Shown here one piece after another: positions 16,097 to 24,798 of a stretch of 35,859 bases of DNA (position 1 is its first letter; every line of letters begins with the position of its first letter). The notes under the pieces are model-generated. The model did not search any database. It was not told the DNA's origin and worked only from the letters and a program-made list of their open reading frames with translations. The stretch is from positions 1 to 35,859 of the forward strand of contig CAKOXG010000011.1 in the NCBI GenBank assembly GCA_934130025.1. The letters run 5' to 3'. Source of the DNA: an uncultured Clostridia bacterium. Its GTDB lineage: Bacteria > Bacillota > Clostridia > TANB77 > CAG-508. The translations under genes and the position numbers were made by a program.

Positions 16097-18103
16097 ATGT
16101 CCAAAAATAAAATGAATTTAGATAAATTGTTATCTAGAACAAAAGTATATTTAATAATTATCGCATTGATTTTAATTGTACTTAGCATTATTGAACCAAA
16201 AGCAATAATTCCTTCAATAGTTGCTTTTGCTTTGATATTAGTTTATAGTATATTTTCAAGTAAAAGAAGAAGAGCTGAAATTTCTAAACATATTGATGAA
16301 TTGACCCTTGATGTTGACAAGGCTGCTCAAAGTACAATAATTAACTCTCCTTTTCCCTTGGTTGTTGTAGAAACTTCTGGCGATATTATTTGGAAAAGCA
16401 GTAATTTTATTAAAGAATTTGCTAATATAGATATTGGAACTTATTTGTCAGATATAATAAAAGAACTAAGATTGAAAATAGCAAATAATGCTTCAAGTAA
16501 GAATCCTGCTATATATGAAAGCATTAGCATTGGTGAAAAAACATATAAAATTATAGCAGAATATGTTAAGTCAAAGGAAAAAGGAAATAAAAGCGAATAT
16601 CTTGCCACAATATATTTTTTAGATGAAACAGGATATGTTAATTTATTAAAAAAGCATAATGATTCCAAAACGTGCATTGGAATTATTGTTATAGATAATT
16701 ATGAAGAGCTTATGCAAAGGGCAACTGAAGAAGAGAAATTAAGAATAACCTCTGAAGCTGAAAAGAGTATATTTGGCTGGGTTAGCAAATATAATGGGCT
16801 TTCTATAAAATCAGAGAGAGACACCTATGTATGTATTTTAGACCAATGCCATATTGAAAAGATTAAAGATGAGAAATTTGAAATTTTAGATGAAATTAAA
16901 GAAATAAAAACAGAGGATAACATTCAAACAACTTTAAGTATTGCCATTTCAGAGGAAGGCTCTTCTAACCTTGATAAATATAAATCGGCTAAAGCTGTAA
17001 TAGATATTGCTCTTGGCCGTGGAGGGGATCAAGCCATAATAAAACAAAATGGAAAATATTTTTTCTTTGGTGGTAGAACTCAAGAAGTTGAAAAACGTAC
17101 TCGTGTTAAGGCCAGAATTGTTGCACAAGCGCTTGAAGAATTGGTATCTGGCTCTAGTAATGTAATTATAATGGGCCATACTAATAGTGATATTGATGCA
17201 ATGGGCTCAGCTATGGGATTATATAGGTTTGTTGAATCTATTGGTAAAGAAGTTTATATAGTAAGTGAAACCTCTGGCACAAGCTTGGATACTTTCATTA
17301 GAGATTTGAATGAACTAGACACATATTCAGGCGTATTAATAGATAAATCGACTGCTTTAAGTAAAATTAATTCTGACACTTTACTTATTATTGTTGACAC
17401 AGATAAAAAGAACTATGTTGAGGTTCCAGAACTTCTTAATAAAACTGATAAAATTGCAGTTATAGACCACCACAGAAGAGGTACTGATTATATTGAAAAT
17501 GCCATCTTGACTTTTCATGAGGTTTACGCCTCTTCTGCCTGCGAACTAGTAACTGAAATAGTTGAATATTCAGAAAGAAATATAAAATTATCAACATTTG
17601 AAGTAGAAGCTTTATATGCTGGAATTATGATGGATACGAAAAATTTTACATTTAAAACTGGTGTTAGAACCTTTGAAGCAGCCGCTTTTTTGAGAAAATG
17701 TGGTGTTGATATTATAAAAGTAAAAAAATGGTTTCAAAGTGATCTAGAAACTTATAATAAAATTTCAGATATTGTTGCAAAATCAGAAATTATCAATGAT
17801 AATATTGCAATATCGGTTTATAGTAAAGAGGATCCAGATGCCAATATTACTTGTGCTAAAGCTGCTGATGAATTGCTAACAATAAGTAATATTACAGCAT
17901 CATTTGTAATAGGAAAACTTGGTGATAGAATTTGTATTAGTGGAAGATCAATTGGTGATATTAATGTTCAGTTAATCTTAGAAAAACTTGGTGGAGGTGG
18001 CCATATTACGGTTGCTGGAGCTCAAATTGAGGGTATGACCGAAGAAGAGGTAAAACAAGAATTAATAAATAGAATAAATGAATATTTTACAGAGATTTCA
18101 TAA
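16097..18103 (+). CDS. gdpP: Cyclic-di-AMP phosphodiesterase GdpP
   Basis: GdpP hydrolyses c-di-AMP to pApA and so tunes potassium transport, wall stress and beta-lactam tolerance. Residues about 15-58 hold two membrane helices (YLIIIALILIVLSII and IIPSIVAFALILVYSIF). A PAS-like region and a degenerate GGDEF domain follow. The DHH/DHHA1 phosphodiesterase shows NSDIDAMGSAMGLYRF, IIVDTDKK, AVIDHHRRGTDY and the terminal GGGGHITVAGAQI. The length of 668 matches the family (about 655-660). A GTG at 16085 is in frame, but AAAGGTGG at 16081-16088 covers it and serves the ATG at 16097. A convergent terminator follows. Confidence 0.95.
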   Translation: MSKNKMNLDKLLSRTKVYLIIIALILIVLSIIEPKAIIPSIVAFALILVYSIFSSKRRRAEISKHIDELTLDVDKAAQSTIINSPFPLVVVETSGDIIWKSSNFIKEFANIDIGTYLSDIIKELRLKIANNASSKNPAIYESISIGEKTYKIIAEYVKSKEKGNKSEYLATIYFLDETGYVNLLKKHNDSKTCIGIIVIDNYEELMQRATEEEKLRITSEAEKSIFGWVSKYNGLSIKSERDTYVCILDQCHIEKIKDEKFEILDEIKEIKTEDNIQTTLSIAISEEGSSNLDKYKSAKAVIDIALGRGGDQAIIKQNGKYFFFGGRTQEVEKRTRVKARIVAQALEELVSGSSNVIIMGHTNSDIDAMGSAMGLYRFVESIGKEVYIVSETSGTSLDTFIRDLNELDTYSGVLIDKSTALSKINSDTLLIIVDTDKKNYVEVPELLNKTDKIAVIDHHRRGTDYIENAILTFHEVYASSACELVTEIVEYSERNIKLSTFEVEALYAGIMMDTKNFTFKTGVRTFEAAAFLRKCGVDIIKVKKWFQSDLETYNKISDIVAKSEIINDNIAISVYSKEDPDANITCAKAADELLTISNITASFVIGKLGDRICISGRSIGDINVQLILEKLGGGGHITVAGAQIEGMTEEEVKQELINRINEYFTEIS

Positions 18104-18129
18104 ATTTTCATTTTAAAATAATTATTAAA

Positions 18130-18166
18130 AAAAATCGCGAATCATAATTTGATTCACGATTTTTTA
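18130..18166. terminator. Bidirectional terminator between gdpP and the GGDEF gene
   Basis: AAAAATCGCGAATCA and TGATTCACGATTTTT form a stem with one mismatch. Its right arm contains the TGA stop (18154-18156) and last codons of the minus-strand GGDEF gene, so coding and terminator sequences overlap. Confidence 0.8.
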
Positions 18167-19086
18167 TTTTTTCTTCTATCTATAACATATGCACTTCCTG
18201 GTATTGTTTTTGACAAATGTTTTACCTGTGCTCCAGCCTCACCTATTTCAAGTGAATTTTTGAATCTTCCTGGTTCTACTTCAACAGCACCAATAGATAT
18301 AGAAGTAAGTGGAAGTTCTTCTATAATTCCTTTACGGTTTGGAACCTCTAAGTAACCCTTTTTTAGATCCTCATCTGTAAAATATCTTCTTACATTTTTG
18401 TCAAACTCTAGTATAATGTTTTGGCAGATTTTCTCGTAATCTTTATCCTCTACAATTGCAATAAAATCATCTCCACCTATATGTCCAACAAAATTATTAT
18501 CTTCTTCTTTTGAGTGAACATTATTAACTATAGTCTTCGCAGTAAATTTTATAATTTCATCACCTTTTGTAAACCCATATACATCATTATATGCTTTAAA
18601 ATTATCAAGGTCTAAATACAGCATTACAAAATATTCCTTTTTAAGTAGCCTTCTCTTCATCTCTGCTTGAATTTGAACATTGCCTGGCAGACTTGTAAGT
18701 GGACTAACTTTTCTATTTATATACAATAAATTTACAATGTTAGTAATTGTATATGATAGATATTCAAAATCAATAGGCTTTTTTATAAAATATGTTGCCC
18801 CTTCTTTCAATGTTTCTATCCTGTGTTCTCTTTGTATATTAGATGTTACAACAATTATTGGTGTAATACTATTATCATCATTGTTTCTTATTTTGTTGCA
18901 TACAAAAGCTGCATCCTCTGTAATTGTATCTTCATTTATCAATATAAGAGCTGGTATATCCTTCAGAGCTACATCTATATTTTCTGTTTTTATTTGTTTG
19001 AATTTGAAATTATTTTTTTCATAAAATCCATTGGATAATTTCTTTTTTAAGTCTTCGTCATCATCTATCAAATAAATTGTCTGCAT
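18154..19086 (-). CDS. Receiver-GGDEF protein (probable diguanylate cyclase)
   Basis: A 310-residue protein. Residues 1-115 form a response-regulator receiver fold: the acidic pocket LIDDDED, switch threonine VVTS and lysine FIKKP are present. The phospho-acceptor position reads LILIN (Asn51) instead of Asp. Residues about 125-305 form a GGDEF domain, with SPLTSLPG, LYLDLDNFKAYNDVYGFTKG and the active-site GGDDF (204-208), compatible with c-di-GMP synthesis. The RxxD inhibitory site expected just before GGDDF is absent, and its usual Arg is His. So I infer a cyclase that is not phosphorylated in the normal way and lacks classic product inhibition. ATG with GGAGGAG; it starts 31 bp after the Ig-like gene, in one operon. 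Confidence 0.88.
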   Translation of the reverse strand: MQTIYLIDDDEDLKKKLSNGFYEKNNFKFKQIKTENIDVALKDIPALILINEDTITEDAAFVCNKIRNNDDNSITPIIVVTSNIQREHRIETLKEGATYFIKKPIDFEYLSYTITNIVNLLYINRKVSPLTSLPGNVQIQAEMKRRLLKKEYFVMLYLDLDNFKAYNDVYGFTKGDEIIKFTAKTIVNNVHSKEEDNNFVGHIGGDDFIAIVEDKDYEKICQNIILEFDKNVRRYFTDEDLKKGYLEVPNRKGIIEELPLTSISIGAVEVEPGRFKNSLEIGEAGAQVKHLSKTIPGSAYVIDRRKNKKS

Positions 19087-19117
19087 TTTACTCCTCCGTA
19101 TATTACCTCATTTTTTA

Positions 19118-20107
19118 TTAATAACTGTAAACTCCTACAAATTCTGTCACTTGCTCATTTATATTATAAGCATGCACAGTTACATTTGTTTCACCCTTTT
19201 CAACTTTTTGTCTCCATTCAAATGTTTTTGAATTTAGAGATGTATTTGGATCTGTTTTGTATTCTTGTCCATTTATATAATATGATACCATTCTTAATCC
19301 ATCTTCATCACTTGCTTTTATTACAATGTATGAAGGGTCTGAAGGATCAGGTATTACTTCTATCGTTGGTTTTTTCACACCTTTTATTTCCTGTTCTTTT
19401 GTTGCATAATTCTGTGCTGCATCAACAGCTTCTACCTTTAAAGTTGCTTGCCCTTGTATTACTGGAACAAATGCTTCTATTTTAGTTTGATCTTCTCTAG
19501 CTGCATTTATTGTTACCTCATCCTGGTCTCCATATTTATATACAATGTGATCAAGTGCACTATCATCAGTTACTGTTATACGTACATCTGAGTTTACTAC
19601 ATCAAATGTTATTTGAGGCTCTGTTACATCACCATCTTCATGCGTAAAGTTTTTAAATAGGTTCCTTTGGGTTCCCTTGGTATCTACTATATTTATATTT
19701 AATTTATTAGTTCCCTCTGGTATTTCGGCACTGAATGTAACTTCTTTATTATTTTTTCCAGGTATAGTTTTAGATTGATTTGAACTATTCCAGAAGTATG
19801 TTATGCTTCTAATTCCATTATTGCACTTTACAATTATATTTACTGTATTTCCATTTTTTGTAGCTTCTGCTGATGGTTTATTATCAGATTTTTCATCTTC
19901 TATATTTTGCATCATTGCATATGCTCCACTACCAGATATAACTAGTCCAAATATTATAATTAGTATTGCAAATATTCTTACTATTCCGTTAGTAGAAGCC
20001 TCTGCACTATAATTTTTTGGAGCTTTTTGTTTTTCCACTTTTGGTTGTTTTATATTATTTTTATCATTTTTATTAAATCCATTGTTAGTAACAAGTATTT
20101 GATTCAT
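19118..20107 (-). CDS. Single-pass membrane protein with extracellular Ig-like repeats
   Basis: I recognise the architecture but no named family. Residues 1-42 are hydrophilic and Lys/Asn/Pro-rich, probably cytoplasmic. Residues about 43-67 form one membrane helix (VRIFAILIIIFGLVISGSGA). The remaining 260 residues are predicted extracellular and look like three beta-sandwich modules of the bacterial Ig/cadherin-like kind, with recurring patterns such as ITVTDDSALDHIVYKYGDQD and IVIKASDEDGLRMVSYYING. Such modules usually act as spacers or ligand-binding domains. ATG with AAAGGAAGAG. It is transcribed with the GGDEF gene from the promoter at 20225-20253 through a structured leader. An inside-out or outside-in signalling partnership is possible but unproven. 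Confidence 0.75.
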   Translation of the reverse strand: MNQILVTNNGFNKNDKNNIKQPKVEKQKAPKNYSAEASTNGIVRIFAILIIIFGLVISGSGAYAMMQNIEDEKSDNKPSAEATKNGNTVNIIVKCNNGIRSITYFWNSSNQSKTIPGKNNKEVTFSAEIPEGTNKLNINIVDTKGTQRNLFKNFTHEDGDVTEPQITFDVVNSDVRITVTDDSALDHIVYKYGDQDEVTINAAREDQTKIEAFVPVIQGQATLKVEAVDAAQNYATKEQEIKGVKKPTIEVIPDPSDPSYIVIKASDEDGLRMVSYYINGQEYKTDPNTSLNSKTFEWRQKVEKGETNVTVHAYNINEQVTEFVGVYSY

Positions 20108-20142
20108 GTTTTACTCTTCCTTTCAGTATTACAATATTGTCT

Positions 20143-20218
20143 AAAAAAAACCGTTATTGCTTTTCATTCTGCCTTTCCCGAATTGCAATTATGGTTTTTA
20201 TCTGTAATAACAATATTC
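20143..20218 (-). promoter_or_regulatory. Candidate attenuator/riboswitch-like leader RNA
   Basis: On the minus strand, about 22 nt after the predicted start (near 20218), a nested hairpin forms. AACC (20193-20196) pairs with GGTT (20149-20152), ATTGC (20185-20189) with GCAAT (20156-20160), and ATTC (20180-20183) with GAAT (20066+100, i.e. 20166-20169). A run of T follows (20143-20150), the layout of an intrinsic terminator inside the 5' untranslated region. The first transcribed bases, AUUGUUAUU (20206-20214), can instead pair over 9 bp with AAUAACGGU (20150-20158). That would dissolve the terminator and act as an antiterminator. I matched it to no known riboswitch class by eye. Confidence 0.45.
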
Positions 20219-20224
20219 TATTGA

Positions 20225-20253
20225 ATTATAGCATACCCAAAAATTAAAGTAAA
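20225..20253 (-). promoter_or_regulatory. Promoter of the Ig-like/GGDEF operon
   Basis: On the minus strand TTTACT (20248-20253), a 17-bp spacer ending in TGC, and TATAAT (20225-20230). The TGC gives an extended -10 element. Predicted start near 20218. Confidence 0.7.
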
Positions 20254-20285
20254 TATTATTTTTGTCAATTTTAAAATATTTTACA

Positions 20286-20318
20286 AAAGAAGCCTATATT
20301 TTTTATATAAGCTTCTTT
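20286..20318 (-). terminator. Terminator after the thioester surface protein
   Basis: AAAGAAGC (20286-20293) pairs with GCTTCTTT (20311-20318), extended by TATA/TATA towards a T-rich loop. It lies just after the stop codon; the following U-tract on the minus strand is short (TTTT). Confidence 0.6.
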
Positions 20319-20328
20319 ATTATTTTAT

Positions 20329-23300
20329 TTAAATTACGTATTTTTTTATTAATACTAATCCACTAGTAATTATTAATAATACTCCTAAGGTTATTGCAAA
20401 ATATACCACGATTTGGCCAGTTTGAATTGTTACCATTACAGGTGCATCATCAATATCATCTTCTCCATGTTTATTATTGTTTGGAGTAGAATCTATATCT
20501 GGACTACCATATTCATTATAATCTTTGCTAATTTCTGCCCAGTTGTCCATTACCTTCATATTTTCTTCACTATTTATCCATGTTAGTAATACTTCAACAA
20601 CAGTTTCATCTCCTGGGGCCAATAATATGTCCTTTGCTTGGTCAGTAACAATTGTTTTATCGTCTAGCTGAGTCCATAATGGATTATCTTCTTTTACAAA
20701 TTTAAGTCCATCTGGAATATAGTCTTTTATTTCTTTAGCATATCCAGCAATATTTCCTTCGTTTCTAACTCTAATTTTAAATCTGAATTTAACTGTTACT
20801 TTATTTAATTTACTTTTCTTTAAATCAACTTTTGCAACAGCTTCAGGGTCATCTTCCGCTGTGTGGCCGGTTTCTGTTACTTTCTCATTTCCGTTCTCAA
20901 TTACTATTGTTTGTGTAACCCATTTTCTTAATGCTAAATCAAAATATTGAACTTTTATTTTTTCTATATCTTGATCATCTTCTCCCTCATTCCATTTATC
21001 CGGAATTGAATCACGATCTGTAACTTCATTATCATATTTGTCTGAGTTTTTAGATATCTGTGCTTGATTTATTATTATTCTATCAGATGTTGAAGGTTCT
21101 ATTACTTTAAAGGCTACTTTTACATCTTTAAAAGATAATTCATCCTTTTCACTATCAAAAGCCTTTAATAGGTTTTCACCTGCTGATTTTTCTTGTGCTT
21201 TTGAAAGATAATCTGTAACAATTGATACAGCATCTTCTATTTTTTCTGTTTCATCTCCATCTTTATCAATCATTTTCCATCTGTATGTTTTATTTATATC
21301 ATTGTCTGGTAGGAATTCTAATCCTTCTGGAATATCATCTTTTATTAGAGATGCGTATCCATCCATATCACCTTCATTAAATACTCTAATTGTATATGTT
21401 ACTATATTTCCATTTGATACTAATACTGGATCTTTTGGATGGTTATAATCAGCTGTAGTAGAGCTTCCATCTTTTAAATGTGTCACATCAACTTGCGGAA
21501 TTCTTGATGTAATTTCTGTATCATTTACTGCTGTTATAAATTTTCTTAATGATAAATCAAATTCTGCAATCGATATTTTCTCAAAGTCATCATCGTCTTG
21601 TTGTCCTGGAATGTATGTATCCTTTATTTTATCATCTTTGTATCCTGGTAAATCATCTGGAATTTTCACATTGTCTTCTTGTGAATCTCTATCTGTTACC
21701 TTGTCTCCATTCTTATCCTCAAAATCACTTATATCAGCAATGTTTGTAATTTTGCTTGGCATTGGATCTGTTTGTTTAACTTTAAATGCAATCTTAACAT
21801 CCTTATAGTCTAATGTGGTTCCATCAAATGCAGTTATTACATTGTTTCTTGTTGTTGTTTCATTATCCTTAGATAGATATTCTGTTTTTAATACCACTGC
21901 CTTATTTACATCATTTGTGGTATTTCCATCTTTATCTATCATTATCCATTCATATTTTTTATTTGTATTATTGTCTGGTAAGTATTCTAGTTGCTCTGGA
22001 ATATGATCTTTTATTTCAGAAGCATAACCATCTATTTGTCCTTCATTGTATACTCTTATTGTATATTCAACAACCGAGCCAACACTTACTTTTATTGGTT
22101 CTTTTGAATGGTTATAATTTGCTGTTGTTGCACTTCCATTTATTAATGGCTTCACATCAACCTGTGGAATTCTAGATGTTATTTGTGTATCATTTACTTT
22201 TGTGATGAATTTTCTTAGGCTTAAGTCAAATTCCTTTATTATTAATTTTTCAAAGTCATCATCATCTTGTTGTCCTGGAATATATTTGTTTGTTATTTCA
22301 TTATCTTTATAATTTTCTAGTTCTGATCCTGATGGAACAACAACATTATTCTCTTGAGAATCTCTATCTGTTACTTTGTTACCATTTTCATCTTCAAAAT
22401 CTGTTATATCAGCTAAATTTGTTATCTTTTTAGCCATTGGATTAGTTTGAATAACTTCAAATGTAATTTTTACATCTTTGTATGCAAGCTCTTTTCCATT
22501 GAATGCAGTAATTTTATTTTGTCTATCATTTGTTTCTTTATTTCTTGATAAATATGATGTTATTATTTTTACTGCACTATTTACATCTGTTGTAACATTT
22601 CCATCCTTATCTAACATTTTCCATTCATATTGTTTATTTATTGAATCATTTGGCAAGTATTTAAGTTGTGCTGGTATATGGTCTGTTATTTCAGATGCGT
22701 ATCCTGCAACATCTCCTTCATTGTATACTCTTATTGTGTATGTTACCTTATCTCCTATGCCAACTGCAACAGGAGTTTTAGGATGGTTATATACTGCTGT
22801 TGAGCTTGTTCCTGCCGCTAAACCTTGTACATTTACTTCAGGAATTCTAGATGTAATTTCTTCATCATTTACTCCAGTTATAAATTTTCTCAAGCTTAAA
22901 TCAAATTCTTTTATTATTAGTTTTTCAAAATCATCATCATCTTGCTGTCCTGGAATATATTTATCTCCTCTGTTTATTTCAGGATCTTTATAATTTTCTA
23001 ATTCTGTTCCCGTAGGGATAATCACATTGTTTTCTTGTGAGTCTCTATCTGTAACTTTATTTCCATTTGCATCTGTGAATCCTGTAATATCTGCAAGATT
23101 TGTTATCTTACTTACCATAGGATTTGTGTTAACAACTTTACATTTTATTTGAACTTCTTTGTAATCTAATGTTTCTCCATTAAATGCTGATATTTTATTT
23201 TCTCCATCAGAAGTTTCGTTTTCTTTTGATAAGTATGATGTTTTTAATGTTTTTAAATCTGCACTTCCTGCATAATGCCAACCATATTGTTGGTTTATAG

Positions 23301-24726
23301 GATCATCTTTTAAAAATTCTAGTTGTTCTGGTAAATGATCTGTAATTTCTGACACATAACCATCTTCTGATCCTTCGTTATAAACTCTTATTTTATAAGT
23401 TACTTCATCACCAATTTGAACTTTTATTGGATTTTTAGTATGATTGTATGTTGCTGTTGTAGCAGTTCCAGCAGCTAATGCCTTAACATTTACTTCTGGC
23501 TCTCTTGTTTCTACTTCTTTTCCATTTACCGCTATTATAAATTTTCTCAAGCTTAAATCGAATGGCTTAGGAACCACTATTGATGTTTCTTCTGAAAAGT
23601 TTTGTGTTGTTTCATCTACAACAACTACTGGCTGTTCCGTATTTGGAGCATCAGCTACAGACCAATAATCTGTTGTTCTTGCCTTATATGAAGAATTTAC
23701 TATCATTTTCATTCCAGATATATCAGAACTTACTGGCATTATTAAATAAAATTCTTGTCCTACAAGTTCATCAATTGTTTTATTTGTTTTTATTATATTT
23801 CCTGATGAATCTTTTTCTCCTAACTCAGGTGTAATACTTTTTCCATTTATATCTGTATATGAAGCAGAAATTTGATAATTTACATCAAGTAGTTTATTTA
23901 ATTTATAAGGTCCTGCTACATAGTTAGAATTTATAGTTTGCATTTTTGCTTCTGAGCTAACTAATTCTATTGGTTTGGTATTTACATTTTCGCTTACATA
24001 GTCTGCTTTAGCATTTGTAATATAATATCTATATAATTCTTTTAAAGCATCTACTTTTTCAAGCCCAGCGTCACCAAAAAGATCCTCAAAGTTTTTGTAA
24101 TTATCATCTTGGTTCATATAAGCATTTCTAAATAAATTTATTTCATCTGCAGAATAATGATATATATCTGTTGAATTTGTAAAGTACCATACTGCTAATT
24201 GTTGAATTACATCAATCTCATCTGTAGTAATTGAACCATAGTTTTCTTCAGGTATGATATTTCTTAAATAAGCATTCTTTGCATCTACATCTTCAATTTC
24301 AGGAAGTATGTATATGTTGTCAAGTAGCCACATTAGCTTATTATAATTTTCTCCTGTTGGTAAAACATCTTTATATGGACTTGGTATACTTGTTAAATCC
24401 TTCAAATTAAATTTTTGTGTGTATGTACTTATTTTTGGAATTCCACCAGTCATCATATCGGTAGATCCAAACCCTGGACCTGCTTTTATACAATATATAG
24501 TTTTGTTTTTGTCTGGAACTTCTTGCTCATTTGTACTAGTATATTGTGCTATTTTCCACACTTTTTTTCCACTTTGTGTATAACCATATCCAGACCTTCT
24601 TAAAGAAACAATTCCAAGATACATAGGCCCAGCTGATTCAGCTTTCACATTAGAAATTTCTCCAAAGGCTATGATTACTAAGCATGCTATTATTAATGTA
24701 ATAAATAGTTTTTTTAATTTTTTCAT
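20329..24726 (-). CDS. Thioester-domain surface protein with five FDLSLRKF-type repeats
   Basis: A 1465-residue exported protein. Residues 1-30 are a signal peptide (KKLKKLFITLIIACLVIIAF, likely cut after VKA). Residues about 35-260 look like a TED/TQXA thioester domain: Cys79 in IYCIKAGPG and Gln176 in IQQLAVWYF are the expected bond-forming pair. Thioester domains in Gram-positive adhesins attach covalently to host or other surface amines. Repeats begin at about residues 389, 608, 833, 1056 and 1262 with FDLSLRKFI. They run through YTIRVYNEG..GYASEI.DHIP (DUF11-like beta-sandwich) and end at NKVTDRDSQ; the first three close with YIPGQQDDDDFEKL. The C-terminus is a hydrophobic helix then KKYVI, with IQTGQ before it rather than LPXTG. 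ATG at 24726 chosen for spacing from AAGG. Confidence 0.88.
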   Translation of the reverse strand: MKKLKKLFITLIIACLVIIAFGEISNVKAESAGPMYLGIVSLRRSGYGYTQSGKKVWKIAQYTSTNEQEVPDKNKTIYCIKAGPGFGSTDMMTGGIPKISTYTQKFNLKDLTSIPSPYKDVLPTGENYNKLMWLLDNIYILPEIEDVDAKNAYLRNIIPEENYGSITTDEIDVIQQLAVWYFTNSTDIYHYSADEINLFRNAYMNQDDNYKNFEDLFGDAGLEKVDALKELYRYYITNAKADYVSENVNTKPIELVSSEAKMQTINSNYVAGPYKLNKLLDVNYQISASYTDINGKSITPELGEKDSSGNIIKTNKTIDELVGQEFYLIMPVSSDISGMKMIVNSSYKARTTDYWSVADAPNTEQPVVVVDETTQNFSEETSIVVPKPFDLSLRKFIIAVNGKEVETREPEVNVKALAAGTATTATYNHTKNPIKVQIGDEVTYKIRVYNEGSEDGYVSEITDHLPEQLEFLKDDPINQQYGWHYAGSADLKTLKTSYLSKENETSDGENKISAFNGETLDYKEVQIKCKVVNTNPMVSKITNLADITGFTDANGNKVTDRDSQENNVIIPTGTELENYKDPEINRGDKYIPGQQDDDDFEKLIIKEFDLSLRKFITGVNDEEITSRIPEVNVQGLAAGTSSTAVYNHPKTPVAVGIGDKVTYTIRVYNEGDVAGYASEITDHIPAQLKYLPNDSINKQYEWKMLDKDGNVTTDVNSAVKIITSYLSRNKETNDRQNKITAFNGKELAYKDVKITFEVIQTNPMAKKITNLADITDFEDENGNKVTDRDSQENNVVVPSGSELENYKDNEITNKYIPGQQDDDDFEKLIIKEFDLSLRKFITKVNDTQITSRIPQVDVKPLINGSATTANYNHSKEPIKVSVGSVVEYTIRVYNEGQIDGYASEIKDHIPEQLEYLPDNNTNKKYEWIMIDKDGNTTNDVNKAVVLKTEYLSKDNETTTRNNVITAFDGTTLDYKDVKIAFKVKQTDPMPSKITNIADISDFEDKNGDKVTDRDSQEDNVKIPDDLPGYKDDKIKDTYIPGQQDDDDFEKISIAEFDLSLRKFITAVNDTEITSRIPQVDVTHLKDGSSTTADYNHPKDPVLVSNGNIVTYTIRVFNEGDMDGYASLIKDDIPEGLEFLPDNDINKTYRWKMIDKDGDETEKIEDAVSIVTDYLSKAQEKSAGENLLKAFDSEKDELSFKDVKVAFKVIEPSTSDRIIINQAQISKNSDKYDNEVTDRDSIPDKWNEGEDDQDIEKIKVQYFDLALRKWVTQTIVIENGNEKVTETGHTAEDDPEAVAKVDLKKSKLNKVTVKFRFKIRVRNEGNIAGYAKEIKDYIPDGLKFVKEDNPLWTQLDDKTIVTDQAKDILLAPGDETVVEVLLTWINSEENMKVMDNWAEISKDYNEYGSPDIDSTPNNNKHGEDDIDDAPVMVTIQTGQIVVYFAITLGVLLIITSGLVLIKKYVI

Positions 24727-24763
24727 ATCATTCATCCTTCTTTTTATTTTTTCATACATATTA

Positions 24764-24792
24764 ATTATATTACATTTTGTCCATAAAATCAA
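24764..24792 (-). promoter_or_regulatory. Sigma-A promoter of the thioester surface protein
   Basis: On the minus strand TTGATT (24787-24792), an exact 17-bp spacer and a perfect TATAAT (24764-24769), only a few bases after the PBP stop codon. The surface-protein gene can therefore be expressed independently of the PBP gene. Confidence 0.75.
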
Positions 24793-24798
24793 TAAATT

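Noticed and set aside
20143..20218. Known c-di-GMP riboswitch ahead of the GGDEF operon
   Set aside because: The conserved aptamer core sequences are not visible and the element is too short, so only a generic attenuator is proposed.
20340..20420. LPXTG sortase signal at the end of the thioester protein
   Set aside because: Only IQTGQ is present before the hydrophobic helix; it lacks the Leu-Pro of a canonical signal, so anchoring is left open.
24415..24603. Plus-strand open frames within the thioester-protein, ftsH, mfd and clpC genes
   Set aside because: They lie opposite clearly recognisable genes, have no ribosome sites and give low-complexity Leu/Phe/Ser-rich translations.
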